NCBI GenBank assembly: GCA_959347425.1
Contig: OY365741.1
Span: 1,574,501-1,638,500, forward strand
Direction of reading: 5' to 3'
Source of the DNA: an uncultured Amylibacter sp.
GTDB lineage: Bacteria > Pseudomonadota > Alphaproteobacteria > Rhodobacterales > Rhodobacteraceae
Length of the DNA: 64,000 bases
Positions 9,295-18,566 of this stretch are shown here, piece by piece. Under the pieces are notes generated by a model. That model searched no databases. It saw only the letters and a program-made list of their open reading frames with translations, and was not told the origin of the DNA. A program made the translations under genes and the position numbers. Position 1 is the stretch's first letter; each line of letters opens with the position of its first letter.

Positions 9295-11235
9295 ATGAGC
9301 ATCGAGCCCCCCGCATATCAAGTTTTGGCGCGTAAATATCGCCCTGCCAGTTTTGCCGATTTAATCGGGCAGGACACGATGGTGCGTACTTTGAAAAACG
9401 CCTTTGATTCAGACCGTATTGCCCATGCGTTTATCCTTACGGGTGTGCGTGGGGTTGGCAAAACCACGACCGCTCGGATTATCGCCAAGGGGTTGAATTG
9501 CATTGGCAAGGATGGCAAAGGCGGCGCGACTGTCGCGCCCTGTGGCAGCTGCGAGCCGTGTGTTGCTATCGCCCAAGGTCGCCATGTGGATGTGTTAGAG
9601 ATGGACGCGGCATCGCGCACTGGCGTTGATAATATCCGCGAGATTATCGATTCGGTGCATTATCGTGCAGCCTCTGCCCGTTATAAGATTTATATTATTG
9701 ATGAGGTTCATATGCTCTCATCCAGCGCGTTTAATGCGTTGTTAAAAACCTTGGAAGAACCGCCCGCCCATGTGAAATTCATCTTTGCCACGACAGAGAT
9801 TCGCAAAATCCCGATTACCGTGATGTCGCGGTGTCAAAGGTTTGATTTGCGCAGGATAGAGGCGGAAGTTATGGCGGAATTTCTGCAAAAAATCGCCAAG
9901 GCTGAGAAGGCAAAGATAGAACCAGACGCACTGGCTTTGCTGATTCGCGCGGGCGAGGGCTCTGTTCGCGATGCTTTGTCGCTGTTGGATCAAGCGATTG
10001 CTCATAGCAATTCCGATATAAAAGCGGATAAATTGCGCACGATGCTGGGGTTTGCCGATCGCGGGCGGACGCTGGATTTGTTTCATTTTATTATGCAAGG
10101 GGATGCGCAATCTGCGCTGGCGGAATTGGCGGAACAATCGGCGCAAGGTGCCGACCCGATGGCGATTTTGTCCGATTTGGCAGAGGTGACGCACTGGATT
10201 TCCGTGGTGAAACTATCGCCAGAGGCGGCGAAAGACCCAACCATTTCCCCCGATGTGCGCGACCGTGGGTTGCAAGCGGCAGAGGCCTTGGCTATGCGTG
10301 GATTGGCGCGGATGTGGCAGATGTTATTAAAGGCGTTAAAGGAAATAAAGGACGCGCCGAATGCGTTAATGGCGGCGGAGATGGCGATAATTCGCCTGAC
10401 TCATATTGCCGATTTGCCCAGCCCTGATGAGATTATAGGGTTGTTAAAGGCGCAAGAACAGGTCGCACCTGAAGGTGGGGGTGCGGGTGAAGCCACGCCC
10501 AAAGCCGTATCTAAAAAAACGCAAACACCTGTGGCAAAGTCCGAACCTGTTGCCGAGTCCAAGCCAGAGTCTAAACCAGAGTCTAGCCAGTCCGCACAAA
10601 CGACCCCGCAATCTGTACCTGATTCTACCCCTGAACCTACCGCCTCTTTATCACAAGAACCGCAACCAGATTCACAAACCGAACCCGCCACTCTTGTCGC
10701 TATCCAAGGTGGCACGAATGGCAACGCGGCACTAGACTCCGCACCCGACCCAAACTCCGACCCCAACAAAGCCTTCACCGATTTTGCCCAAGTCGTTGCC
10801 CTTATCCGTGCGAAAAACGATATTCCCCTGCTTTACGAAGTGGAAACCCACCTGCGTCTTGTCAGCTATAAACCCGGGCGGATTGAATTCCAACCCACGC
10901 CGACTGCCGCCAAAGATTTGTCGCAATTATTGTCGCAACGTTTGAAACTCTGGACGGGGCATCGTTGGGGGGTCAGTATCGTGGGGCAGGGCGGTGGTGA
11001 AACTATTGCCGAGCAAAACCAAGCCCGCCAATCCACGCAACGCGAACAGGTGAAAACCCATCCGTTGGTTGCCGCCGCGATGGAAGTGTTTGCGGGGGCC
11101 GAGATTGTGAAAGTTCATCCTGTTAGTGAAAAATCGTTTGAGACCGCGCAAACGGATAATTTTGACGCACCCGATAATTTTGTTACGGATGACGCGGATG
11201 ATATTGACGATGAAACATGGGATGCGTTTGAATAA
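9295..11235 (+). CDS. dnaX: DNA polymerase III subunit tau/gamma
   Basis: The clamp-loader ATPase. The start is the ATG at 9295, preceded by AGG and giving MSIEPPAYQVLARKYRP; an in-frame TTG at 9274 lies next to the SRP RNA and is unlikely. Walker A is GVRGVGKTT, the zinc ligands sit in LNC...CGSCEPC, and Walker B/DExx is IIDEVHMLS. Residues ~410-490 are a Pro/Glu/Ser-rich linker, and the tail contains a tau domain IV/V-like region ending in an acidic stretch. A run of seven A (10513-10519, Lys407-Lys408) sits at the start of the linker. Slippage there into the -1 frame would stop after ~17 codons and give a gamma-sized product. Confidence 0.96.
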   Translation: MSIEPPAYQVLARKYRPASFADLIGQDTMVRTLKNAFDSDRIAHAFILTGVRGVGKTTTARIIAKGLNCIGKDGKGGATVAPCGSCEPCVAIAQGRHVDVLEMDAASRTGVDNIREIIDSVHYRAASARYKIYIIDEVHMLSSSAFNALLKTLEEPPAHVKFIFATTEIRKIPITVMSRCQRFDLRRIEAEVMAEFLQKIAKAEKAKIEPDALALLIRAGEGSVRDALSLLDQAIAHSNSDIKADKLRTMLGFADRGRTLDLFHFIMQGDAQSALAELAEQSAQGADPMAILSDLAEVTHWISVVKLSPEAAKDPTISPDVRDRGLQAAEALAMRGLARMWQMLLKALKEIKDAPNALMAAEMAIIRLTHIADLPSPDEIIGLLKAQEQVAPEGGGAGEATPKAVSKKTQTPVAKSEPVAESKPESKPESSQSAQTTPQSVPDSTPEPTASLSQEPQPDSQTEPATLVAIQGGTNGNAALDSAPDPNSDPNKAFTDFAQVVALIRAKNDIPLLYEVETHLRLVSYKPGRIEFQPTPTAAKDLSQLLSQRLKLWTGHRWGVSIVGQGGGETIAEQNQARQSTQREQVKTHPLVAAAMEVFAGAEIVKVHPVSEKSFETAQTDNFDAPDNFVTDDADDIDDETWDAFE

Positions 11236-11272
11236 CGCGTCTTTACACCTTAAAAATATTTCTTAAACCCAA

Positions 11273-11869
11273 ATGAACTCGCCCAACAAAGACATAGACC
11301 ACCTGATTCAACTGATGGCAAAACTGCCGGGCTTTGGCCCGCGTTCGGCCCGCCGTGCTGTCCTGCATCTGGTGAAAAAACGCGATGTTTTGCTTGCACC
11401 TTTGGCGGATAGCCTGTTAAATGTCGCCTCCCGCGTTGGCGAATGTGCGGTCTGTGGCAATTTATCCACCGCCGATAAATGCGATATTTGCACCGACCCG
11501 CGCCGTGCCAACGGGCAGATTTGCGTGATAGAGGATGTGTCGGATTTATGGGCGATGGAACGCTCAAATATGTATCGGGGCGCGTATCATATCCTTGGCG
11601 GAGTGTTGTCCGCGTTAGACCATATCGGCCCAGAAGAGCTGCGCATTCCGTTGTTATTGGAACGGGTTCAGGGCGGTATTACAGAGGTTATTTTGGCATT
11701 AAACGCCACGATTGACGGGCAGACAACCGCGCATTATATTGCCGACCAGTTGCAGGAAAGCGGGCTGGTGATTACCACTCTGGCACAGGGGATTCCGATT
11801 GGCGGAGAGCTGGATTATCTGGATGACGGCACGATAAACGAAGCGTTTCGGGCACGACGCAGCCTTTAA
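11273..11869 (+). CDS. recR: Recombination protein RecR
   Basis: A 198-residue RecR, which works with RecF/RecO to load RecA at gaps. It has an N-terminal helix-hairpin-helix ([13 protein letters not shown]), a four-cysteine zinc finger (CAVCG...CDIC, about residues 58-73) and the Toprim domain ([14 protein letters not shown]). The C-terminal part contains [11 protein letters not shown], as in other RecR proteins. It follows dnaX after 37 bases. The ybaB gene that commonly separates dnaX and recR is absent here. Confidence 0.96.
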   Translation: MNSPNKDIDHLIQLMAKLPGFGPRSARRAVLHLVKKRDVLLAPLADSLLNVASRVGECAVCGNLSTADKCDICTDPRRANGQICVIEDVSDLWAMERSNMYRGAYHILGGVLSALDHIGPEELRIPLLLERVQGGITEVILALNATIDGQTTAHYIADQLQESGLVITTLAQGIPIGGELDYLDDGTINEAFRARRSL

Positions 11870-11870
11870 T

Positions 11871-12776
11871 TTAGGGGCTAGTTTTTTTCGCGATATTCTC
11901 ACGATGCGCCACATACAAAGTGGATAGCGTAATAATCACCGCCCCCAAAACCGTTGCCACGCTTGGCACTTCGGCAAACAAAAAATACCCGGCAATCCCA
12001 ATGAAAACCAACCGCAGATAGGAAATCGGGGCAATCACCGCAGCCTCGCCAAAACGATAGGCTTGGATATCGCAAAACTGGCGCATCACGCCAACGATAA
12101 TCACTAAAACCAGCCACCCCCAAATCACCCAGCCAGTCGGCATTACAAAATGCCCCTGCACCAAAATCAGCGAAAATATCGCCGTGATAACACTGGCAGA
12201 GGCAACTGTGCTGAGGACTCCATCCTTATCCGCCAGCCCACGCGACATAATCAGGGCAGAGGCGTAAAACAAAGAACTGCCCAACGCCGACAAAACCCCC
12301 AAAGGCGGCAGTTGCGTATCAGGGCGCAGAAAAATCAGCACCCCCAGAAAGCCCACGGCTATCGCCCCCGCCCGACGTAGACCGATTTTCTCCCCATGGA
12401 TAAAAATCGATAGAATCGCCGCGAAAATCGGGGCGGTGAAAAATATCGCGCTGACCGCGGCAAGGGGCACATTGGCTATCGCATAAAACCCAAAATGCGT
12501 CGCCAAAGCGATAAACAACCCCCGCAAAACATGGCGTTTGGGTTGAGAAAACCGCACCTGCCCGCGCAGTCCAGAAAACATCATTAACGTCAGCCCGCCG
12601 ACCAAAACCGTCACCCAAAACCGTATCAGAACAATCATTCGCGTGTCCATGTATTCGGCCGTGCCACGAATGGCTACGGTAATCACGCTGGCGGCAATCA
12701 CCGCGGCAAAAGCCCAGATAAACCCGCGCATAACGTCAGTTTTATTCGGTTGTCGTGGCGGTATTATTTTGGGCAT
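11871..12776 (-). CDS. DMT-superfamily (EamA) transporter
   Basis: A 301-residue membrane protein with about ten hydrophobic segments arranged as two EamA repeats. Examples are FIWAFAAVIAASVITVAI at the N-terminus and FIGIAGYFLFAEVPSVATVLGA near the C-terminus; the latter has the PxxxxxxGA pattern of DMT exporters. It probably exports a metabolite across the inner membrane; the substrate is not deducible. It is convergent with recR, one base apart. Confidence 0.85.
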   Translation of the reverse strand: MPKIIPPRQPNKTDVMRGFIWAFAAVIAASVITVAIRGTAEYMDTRMIVLIRFWVTVLVGGLTLMMFSGLRGQVRFSQPKRHVLRGLFIALATHFGFYAIANVPLAAVSAIFFTAPIFAAILSIFIHGEKIGLRRAGAIAVGFLGVLIFLRPDTQLPPLGVLSALGSSLFYASALIMSRGLADKDGVLSTVASASVITAIFSLILVQGHFVMPTGWVIWGWLVLVIIVGVMRQFCDIQAYRFGEAAVIAPISYLRLVFIGIAGYFLFAEVPSVATVLGAVIITLSTLYVAHRENIAKKTSP

Positions 12777-12892
12777 AAGGGCGGGGGTTTCCTAAAGAAC
12801 ATATCCCCAATCAAACACGGATAGCGATTATTGTCAAGCGACTGTTAATCACAGGGCTGGCAAATCGTGCGTAAATATCGTAAGTGCAAGCT

Positions 12893-13762
12893 ATGAATAT
12901 GCAGCAACATAAACAAACGGCGGCCCAGTGGTTTGCCGATTTACGCGATGATATTTGCACGGCTTTTGAGGATTTGGAGGACGCACAAATCATCGGTGCC
13001 TTGGCAGATCGTCCAGCGGGGCGGTTTATCCGCAAAGAAACACGCGGTGCGCAAGGCGGCGGAGGGCAGATGGCAAGCTTTAAAAACGGGCGGTTATTTG
13101 AAAAGGTTGGGGTGAATATATCCACCGTTTATGGGCAGTTATCGCCCGCCGCCCGTGCGTTAATGGGCGCGGATAAAGCGGTTGCGTTTGATGAAAACGG
13201 CGATTTTTGGGCGGCTGGGATTTCTTTGGTAGCCCATATGAACAGCCCCCATTGCCCCGCCGTTCATATGAATACGCGGATGTTTTGCGCGGCGGATACC
13301 TATTGGTTTGGTGGCGGGTGTGATTTGAATCCGATGATTGAAAACCCCGCCGATACCGCCCATTTTCACGAGGTATTAAAGACCGCGTGTGATGCCTATG
13401 ATGCGGATTATTATACCAAGTTTAAGGCTTGGGCGGATTCGTATTTTATGCTGCCCCATCGCGGCGAAGCCCGTGGAGTTGGCGGGATATTCTTTGATAA
13501 TTTGAACACGGGCGATTGGGCGCACGATTTTGCTTTTACTCGCGCGGTTGGCAAGGCGTTTTTATTGGCCTACGCACCTATTATTCATAAACGGCGGCTT
13601 ATGGACTGGACGGAGGCCGAACGAGAAGTTCAATTACACAAACGCGGGCGGTATGTGGAGTTTAATTTATTGTATGATAGGGGCACCCAGTTCGGCTTGC
13701 AATCGGGGCATGATGCCGATGCGGTGTTAATGAGCATGCCGCCAGTGGCAATGTGGGGTTAG
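12893..13762 (+). CDS. hemF: Coproporphyrinogen III oxidase, oxygen-dependent
   Basis: Cytoplasmic haem biosynthesis enzyme converting coproporphyrinogen III to protoporphyrinogen IX with O2. Recognised by GGGGQMASFKNGRLFEKVGVN, PAVHMNTRMF, YWFGGGCDLNP, HRGEARGVGGIFFDNL, KRGRYVEFNLLYDRGTQFGL and the terminal MPPVAMWG. The short C-terminus without the WxYxxxPxxGS tail is, from memory, usual for alphaproteobacterial HemF rather than a truncation. The start is taken at ATG 12893 (MNMQQHK); a GTG at 12884 and an ATG at 12899 are alternatives. The TAG stop overlaps the TAA of the convergent GH42 gene. Confidence 0.95.
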   Translation: MNMQQHKQTAAQWFADLRDDICTAFEDLEDAQIIGALADRPAGRFIRKETRGAQGGGGQMASFKNGRLFEKVGVNISTVYGQLSPAARALMGADKAVAFDENGDFWAAGISLVAHMNSPHCPAVHMNTRMFCAADTYWFGGGCDLNPMIENPADTAHFHEVLKTACDAYDADYYTKFKAWADSYFMLPHRGEARGVGGIFFDNLNTGDWAHDFAFTRAVGKAFLLAYAPIIHKRRLMDWTEAEREVQLHKRGRYVEFNLLYDRGTQFGLQSGHDADAVLMSMPPVAMWG

Positions 13763-15666
13763 GGTTTTATATTTAACACATCACAGGCTTTCACGCACAC
13801 CCCGTTAAAATCCACATCATAATCATTATAATTCACCAGCATATCGCCCCAAGCGGTGTGGCGTTTGCGCAAACCCTCTGGCATTGGCTCGGTTGTAATA
13901 CCAGCATGTTTTGCCATACCCGTTAAGACTCGAATAAGGGAGGTATCATCCAGCCACGCACCAATATAAAACCGCTTATCCTGCCCACCATCTTGTCCAA
14001 TAACAACCGCCGCGCCGTCAACAGTTGCCTCTATCACCGCTCCATTCACCGCCAAATCCTCCATCCATTTTTTCACAAACCCGCCGTTTGCTAAGGCAAT
14101 TTGCACATTCGGGCGCAGGGTTGCGACACGCAAAACCTGCACATCCAGCCCGTCAATATCCGGGGCGTTTGTGTTTGTCATCATCCCCCCCACCTTACTG
14201 GCGAACCGCGGACCATAGACGATTACAGCATCGCTGGTATTCAGAGCCTGTGTGAAATCCGCCTCTGCCTGCATTAACGCGGGGATAATAATCAACCGCC
14301 GCCCTTTGATTTCATCAGCCTCTGCGGGGATGATATCAACCGAAAGCCCCAAACGGCGCAACGCCCGATAGGTATCAAAAACCACGCGGAAATAATCAAA
14401 ATCGCGCCCTTGGGGTTGCACATCCCACGCCCATTGCGATGGATAATCAAACACCAACGCGATATCCGCACGGGGGGTCGTGCCTATATCGCCCAATTCT
14501 GCCAGCTCCTGCCCGACCCGCGTTACCTCTGCCAAACCCTCCGCGTCCGAGCCATCACTGCGCAATAATCCCGCGTGCATTTGTTCTTGGGCAAACCCCG
14601 CCTGTCGCCAGCGAAAGAAGGATACGACTTCTGCGCCGTGGGCAAAAGCCTCCCACGTCCATAATCGCACCATACCCGCCTTGGGAATAGGATTCCACGC
14701 AGCCCAATTCACCGGGCCGGGCTGTTGTTCCATCACCCACCATCGCCCGCGCCCGACGGCTCGGTATAAATCGTGGTGGAAGGCTTGGAAATCGGGGTCG
14801 CCTTGGGTGTAGAAACGGGCTTTCCAATCGTCATTATCCTCTAACGCCTCTTCCAAAAAGCCCAAAGGATAACTGTCCCAACTGGCGATATCCAAATCCG
14901 CACCGACTTCATAATGGTCAAAATCGGTGACTCGTCCCATGTAATTATGAATAAGCGGGGCGTTGGAATGGGCGCGAATCGCGTCGGCTTGGGCGCGGTT
15001 GAAGGCAACGACTTGGGCGGAAGAGTATCGGCCGAAATCCCACGCGTGGGCGGGGTTAGGTTCGGTGACACAGATATTCGGCAAGTCTATCTGGGTGAAA
15101 TCATCATAGTCCATTGACCAAAACACATTGCCCCATGCGCGATTTAACGCATCTATGGATTGATATTTTTGCGCCAGCCAATCGCGAAAGCCGTTTTTCG
15201 CCGCGGGGGAATAAGACTGCGTCGTGTTATGACAGCCATATTCGTTATCAATTTGCCACGCGGTAATATGCGGATTTTTGCCATATCGGGTTGCCAGAAC
15301 GCGGGCAATACGGGCGGCTTGGTCGCGATAGGGTAGGTGGGAAAAGCAATAATGACGGCGCGAGCCGAATCCTCGCGTTTGTCCATCGCGTCCGTGGGCG
15401 AGCATATCGGGGTATTTATCCACCATCCACCGAGGCGGAGTGGCGGTGGGAGTGCCAAGGACTATGTTTAATCCCGCCTGTCCTAGGGTGTCAATCGCGC
15501 TATCCAGCCAGTCCCAAGTGAAAGTGTCAGGGCTGGGTTCAATCCGCGACCACGCGAATTCGCCAATCCGCACGACAGAGATGTTTGCCTTGCGCATACG
15601 CGCGGCATCCTGCGCCCAATCGCTGGGAGTCCAATGTTCGGGGTAGTAGCAAACGCCGGTTTTCAT
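13759..15666 (-). CDS. Beta-galactosidase, glycoside hydrolase family 42
   Basis: A 635-residue retaining glycosidase, likely cytoplasmic (no signal peptide). The N-terminal TIM barrel begins CYYPEHW and has RIGEFAWSRIEP and GTPTATPPRWM. The acid/base Glu is in WQIDNEYG and the nucleophile Glu in VMEQQPGPVNWA. A trimerisation domain and a C-terminal beta domain follow, the usual GH42 layout. It would release galactose feeding the dgo genes on the same strand. Those genes are separated from it by a restriction-modification pair and heptamer arrays that start directly at its ATG, so its original promoter may have been displaced. Confidence 0.93.
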   Translation of the reverse strand: MKTGVCYYPEHWTPSDWAQDAARMRKANISVVRIGEFAWSRIEPSPDTFTWDWLDSAIDTLGQAGLNIVLGTPTATPPRWMVDKYPDMLAHGRDGQTRGFGSRRHYCFSHLPYRDQAARIARVLATRYGKNPHITAWQIDNEYGCHNTTQSYSPAAKNGFRDWLAQKYQSIDALNRAWGNVFWSMDYDDFTQIDLPNICVTEPNPAHAWDFGRYSSAQVVAFNRAQADAIRAHSNAPLIHNYMGRVTDFDHYEVGADLDIASWDSYPLGFLEEALEDNDDWKARFYTQGDPDFQAFHHDLYRAVGRGRWWVMEQQPGPVNWAAWNPIPKAGMVRLWTWEAFAHGAEVVSFFRWRQAGFAQEQMHAGLLRSDGSDAEGLAEVTRVGQELAELGDIGTTPRADIALVFDYPSQWAWDVQPQGRDFDYFRVVFDTYRALRRLGLSVDIIPAEADEIKGRRLIIIPALMQAEADFTQALNTSDAVIVYGPRFASKVGGMMTNTNAPDIDGLDVQVLRVATLRPNVQIALANGGFVKKWMEDLAVNGAVIEATVDGAAVVIGQDGGQDKRFYIGAWLDDTSLIRVLTGMAKHAGITTEPMPEGLRKRHTAWGDMLVNYNDYDVDFNGVCVKACDVLNIKP

Positions 15667-15667
15667 A

Positions 15668-15778
15668 GTTGTTAGTTGTTAGTTATTAGTTATTAGTGAT
15701 TAGTGATTAGTGATTAGTGGTTAGTGATTAGTGATTAGTGATTAGTGATTAGTGATTAGTGATTAGTGATTAGTGATT
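15668..15778. repeat. Heptamer array, left boundary of the R-M module
   Basis: About 16 tandem 7-bp units: TTAGTTG and TTAGTTA next to GH42, then a long uniform run of TTAGTGA with one TTAGTGG. The period of 7 puts TAG and TGA stops in all three frames on this strand. The same unit types flank repeat elements A and B. Confidence 0.9.
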
Positions 15779-15801
15779 TGGTGCTAGGGTGTTTCCTTAC
15801 G

Positions 15802-16464
15802 CTAAATATGCCCATCGGCCAATGAAGGAAGACCATTGACCCCATACATATCCTTATTACTTGCATTAAACTCAGGCTTCCTTTGTAAGCGAAGGTTTTC
15901 TAGGTTATAAAGTTTCCAATTTACAGGAATGGATACATCTTTATTATTGCGTTGTAATTTCTCAATTTCAAAACTAACCATTAAATGCATGGCATCGTGC
16001 ATAATTTTTGTATTTTCTGATGCTTGAATATAAAAAGTGCGTAGTGCAGAATTTATACTTTTTATATTATACGTTTTACACTCTAAATATATTTTTTCAC
16101 CATTCGGTCTTTCAATTAATATATCAGGATAACCTGCTGGTTGCTTTTTCCCTTTAGAAGTCTGTGGGGTATTTGCTGTAAATCCATTTTTACTCAAGGC
16201 TTTTTTTACAAAATCTTCAATTTTATTTCCTACTTCATTAGGACGATTTTTATACATACCTTTTCTATGTGCATCTCTCATAGCTTGATTACACACACGT
16301 TTCAAAATCTCTAATAATGCCACATTTTCTTGATTATTTTCATCAAACGGTAAAATCCTGTGTCCCGATATTGCCTTTACAAGAACTGGAAAAGGTACAT
16401 CCTTCAAAGGCTGCATAAATTTCCTTACTGTTTCTTCTAAATCGTTAACATAATCATCACTCAT
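15802..16464 (-). CDS. PD-(D/E)XK restriction endonuclease, partner of the adjacent methyltransferase
   Basis: A 220-residue protein starting at the ATG at 16464, which has GAGGGG upstream; the frame extends further back only through methyltransferase sequence. Residues 113-130 carry GYPDILIERPNGEKIYLECK, that is PD at 113-114 with E128 and K130, the catalytic pattern of PD-(D/E)XK nucleases. One base separates it from the methyltransferase stop, so the two form an operon. Base composition is clearly AT-richer than the flanking sugar genes, consistent with horizontal transfer. The recognition sequence is unknown. Confidence 0.8.
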   Translation of the reverse strand: MSDDYVNDLEETVRKFMQPLKDVPFPVLVKAISGHRILPFDENNQENVALLEILKRVCNQAMRDAHRKGMYKNRPNEVGNKIEDFVKKALSKNGFTANTPQTSKGKKQPAGYPDILIERPNGEKIYLECKTYNIKSINSALRTFYIQASENTKIMHDAMHLMVSFEIEKLQRNNKDVSIPVNWKLYNLENLRLQRKPEFNASNKDMYGVNGLPSLADGHI

Positions 16465-16465
16465 T

Positions 16466-17620
16466 TTATTTCCCCTCTGGTTTTTGAAAAATAAGAATAT
16501 ATTCTTTTTGCATAATGTTATAAAGTCCATAAATAATTTTATCAATTTTTTTAACCAGCTTAAACCCAATTTGCTCACAATATTTTACTGCCTTATCGGT
16601 TGTGTGGATTTCTTGACCTTGATAGGTAACGTTTCCAACTATTATCACGCAATACTTGCCTTTTTTCAACACCCTAAACATTTCGCTATATGCCTTTTCC
16701 ATATCGCCATCATAAAGGGCAAATTTATCAAACCCTGCCCCACGCACACCAATAAAATGGTCTTTGATTTTATCCGTATCAAACCCCATTGCTTTTAGAG
16801 CATGAGCATCATTGGCAACATAATTTAATGCTATTGAATAAGGCGGGGAGGTAATAATTCCATCAACCGACTCATCATCACATCCTATATGTCGGGCATC
16901 CCCTTTGGCAATTTTTGCTGTACCTATTTCAAGTTTATGGTCATCAATAGCTTTTTTATAATCTTGAACTGATTTCAACATTTTAATGGCATCATTTACA
17001 TAGGCAGTTTCAAAGTTTTTACCTCGTCTTGTCTGGTCGCTATGTGCCATCATTCTAGCCACCTCGTAAAAATTTACGACCTTTTCATTCGTTGAGGGTC
17101 GTCCTTTTTGTGCCATTAAATAACCATCTTGGTAGCGTTCAATCTCTTCAACAGCACCGACTGACTGTGTCTTTACTTTTGAAATAAGCACACATAAGGG
17201 GCTAACATCTATACCTATAGAATCAATACCCAATATCTGAGCCTCTAATACAGACGTCCCACTGCCAACAAAAGGATCAAGTAAAACATCGCCTTTTTTT
17301 AATTTGATAACATTCATAAGCGCACGAATCATCTGGGGATGAAACTTGCCCTTATAGGGATATATCCAGTGTGTAAGATATTGGTTGGGGGATTTTGTTT
17401 GATTGTATTTTTGTAAATGAAAGTAATCAGAATCCTCGCCATTAACGTTTTTGAAATACGCTAGGCGTTTTTTCATTCCATTTTGATATTTATCAGATGG
17501 TAGGCTGAAAGTGCGAAAATCGTCAGAAACTTCGGATTTATCTGAAAACGAATTTAGCTCTAATTCCGCTAAAGAAAGTTCATAGATAAATTGTATATTG
17601 TCAAGAAGTTTTAGTTGCAT
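16466..17620 (-). CDS. DNA methyltransferase of a type II restriction-modification system (N4-cytosine/N6-adenine)
   Basis: A 384-residue amino-methyltransferase. The AdoMet-binding motif I is DPFVGSGT (115-122), preceded by a motif X-like YPYKGKFHPQMI (87-98). The catalytic motif IV is TSPPYS at 257-262, a form often seen in N4-cytosine enzymes. NxxF-type adenine activity is not excluded. It protects host DNA from the endonuclease encoded one base downstream. The gene is AT-rich and lies inside a galactoside cluster between inverted heptamer arrays, which suggests acquisition as a module. Confidence 0.88.
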   Translation of the reverse strand: MQLKLLDNIQFIYELSLAELELNSFSDKSEVSDDFRTFSLPSDKYQNGMKKRLAYFKNVNGEDSDYFHLQKYNQTKSPNQYLTHWIYPYKGKFHPQMIRALMNVIKLKKGDVLLDPFVGSGTSVLEAQILGIDSIGIDVSPLCVLISKVKTQSVGAVEEIERYQDGYLMAQKGRPSTNEKVVNFYEVARMMAHSDQTRRGKNFETAYVNDAIKMLKSVQDYKKAIDDHKLEIGTAKIAKGDARHIGCDDESVDGIITSPPYSIALNYVANDAHALKAMGFDTDKIKDHFIGVRGAGFDKFALYDGDMEKAYSEMFRVLKKGKYCVIIVGNVTYQGQEIHTTDKAVKYCEQIGFKLVKKIDKIIYGLYNIMQKEYILIFQKPEGK

Positions 17621-17703
17621 AAGGATTACCTATAAAGTTTGTGGTTTGTAAAAGTGCAATTAAACTAAAAACAATGTTATTGCAAGCCCAAAAATCATTC
17701 GCA

Positions 17704-17722
17704 ACTAATCACTAATCACTAA
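17704..17722. repeat. Heptamer array, right boundary of the R-M module
   Basis: ACTAATCACTAATCACTAA, the inverse complement of the TTAGTGA units at 15668-15778. It encodes the last residues (FSD) and the stop of the lactonase gene on the minus strand. Confidence 0.75.
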
Positions 17723-18566
17723 AAACCGGTTCATCCACACCAACCCCCACCCCCGTCAGCTCAAAGGTAAAACCCGCTTGCCCCTGTTTTACATCACCCT
17801 CTGCCATCCCCTCGGCCGCGCTGGTGATAAACAACCGCGCCATATCGCCGCCGCCAAAGGCTGGGCAAGTCGCCTGAACAGCTGGCACTTTATGCGCCGC
17901 CACAAACCGCCCGTTCGTATCATAGCACGCAACCCGCCCCGCGCCCCACTGCGCATTCCACAGATTGCCCGCCGCATCAATTATCGCGCCATCGGGCAAT
18001 AACGCCTCGCCTCGTAAATCCACGAAAACCTGCGGTTCTTCACAGGGCCAACCCTGCCCATCCAACGCAACTCGCATAATCTGGTGCGTCGGGGTATCGG
18101 CGAAATACGCGCACCCCCCATCGGGGGCAAAACATATTGCATTCGGCACGGTCAACCCCGCGTACAGCCGCCGCAACTGCCCGCGATAATAGCGGTAAAT
18201 CGCGCCCGCCCCAGACTCCAACCCGCGCCCCATTGTGCCAATCCAAAACCCACCTTGGCGATCAACCCGCCCGTCATTGGAACGGGTGCGTGGGTTATCT
18301 GCCTCCAATGCGATTATAGGCTTGCAGGTTTTATCGTGCAAATCAAAGATAAACAGGTCTTTGTCAGAGGCTATGATAATCCGCCTCTCATCAATAATTC
18401 CAGCCGCCGACACGGTATTATCAAACCGATAGGTTCGCGTGGTGGGGATATCAACCCGCCTCTCAAACAAAAACCGCGTGTTAATATCAAACCAGAGCAG
18501 GGTTTGACGCAACGGATGCCACAACGCACCTTCGCCTAATTGACAGTGGGTGTTATCAAAAATCAT
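17712..18566 (-). CDS. SMP-30/gluconolactonase-type sugar lactonase
   Basis: A six-bladed beta-propeller lactonase of 284 residues from the ATG at 18566 (MIFDNTHCQLGEG). That ATG overlaps the dgoA TGA as ATGA. Likely metal ligands are the Glu in GEGALWHP, the Asn in RSNDGRVD, the Asn in VPNAICFAPDG and the Asp in LPDGAIIDAAGN; GGFWIGTMG is also typical. In this context it probably hydrolyses galactonolactone made by the nearby sugar dehydrogenase. The C-terminal codons lie in a heptamer array, so the original end may have been lost. Confidence 0.87.
   Translation of the reverse strand: MIFDNTHCQLGEGALWHPLRQTLLWFDINTRFLFERRVDIPTTRTYRFDNTVSAAGIIDERRIIIASDKDLFIFDLHDKTCKPIIALEADNPRTRSNDGRVDRQGGFWIGTMGRGLESGAGAIYRYYRGQLRRLYAGLTVPNAICFAPDGGCAYFADTPTHQIMRVALDGQGWPCEEPQVFVDLRGEALLPDGAIIDAAGNLWNAQWGAGRVACYDTNGRFVAAHKVPAVQATCPAFGGGDMARLFITSAAEGMAEGDVKQGQAGFTFELTGVGVGVDEPVFSD

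Noticed and set aside
13735..13762. Apparent truncation of HemF after MPPVAMWG
   Set aside because: The longer enterobacterial tail is missing, but alphaproteobacterial HemF proteins commonly end at this motif, so it is not taken as a broken gene.
15668..15778. CRISPR array
   Set aside because: The repeats are 7-bp units with no spacers; the ~138-bp periodicity in the giant genes is coding. No cas genes are seen.
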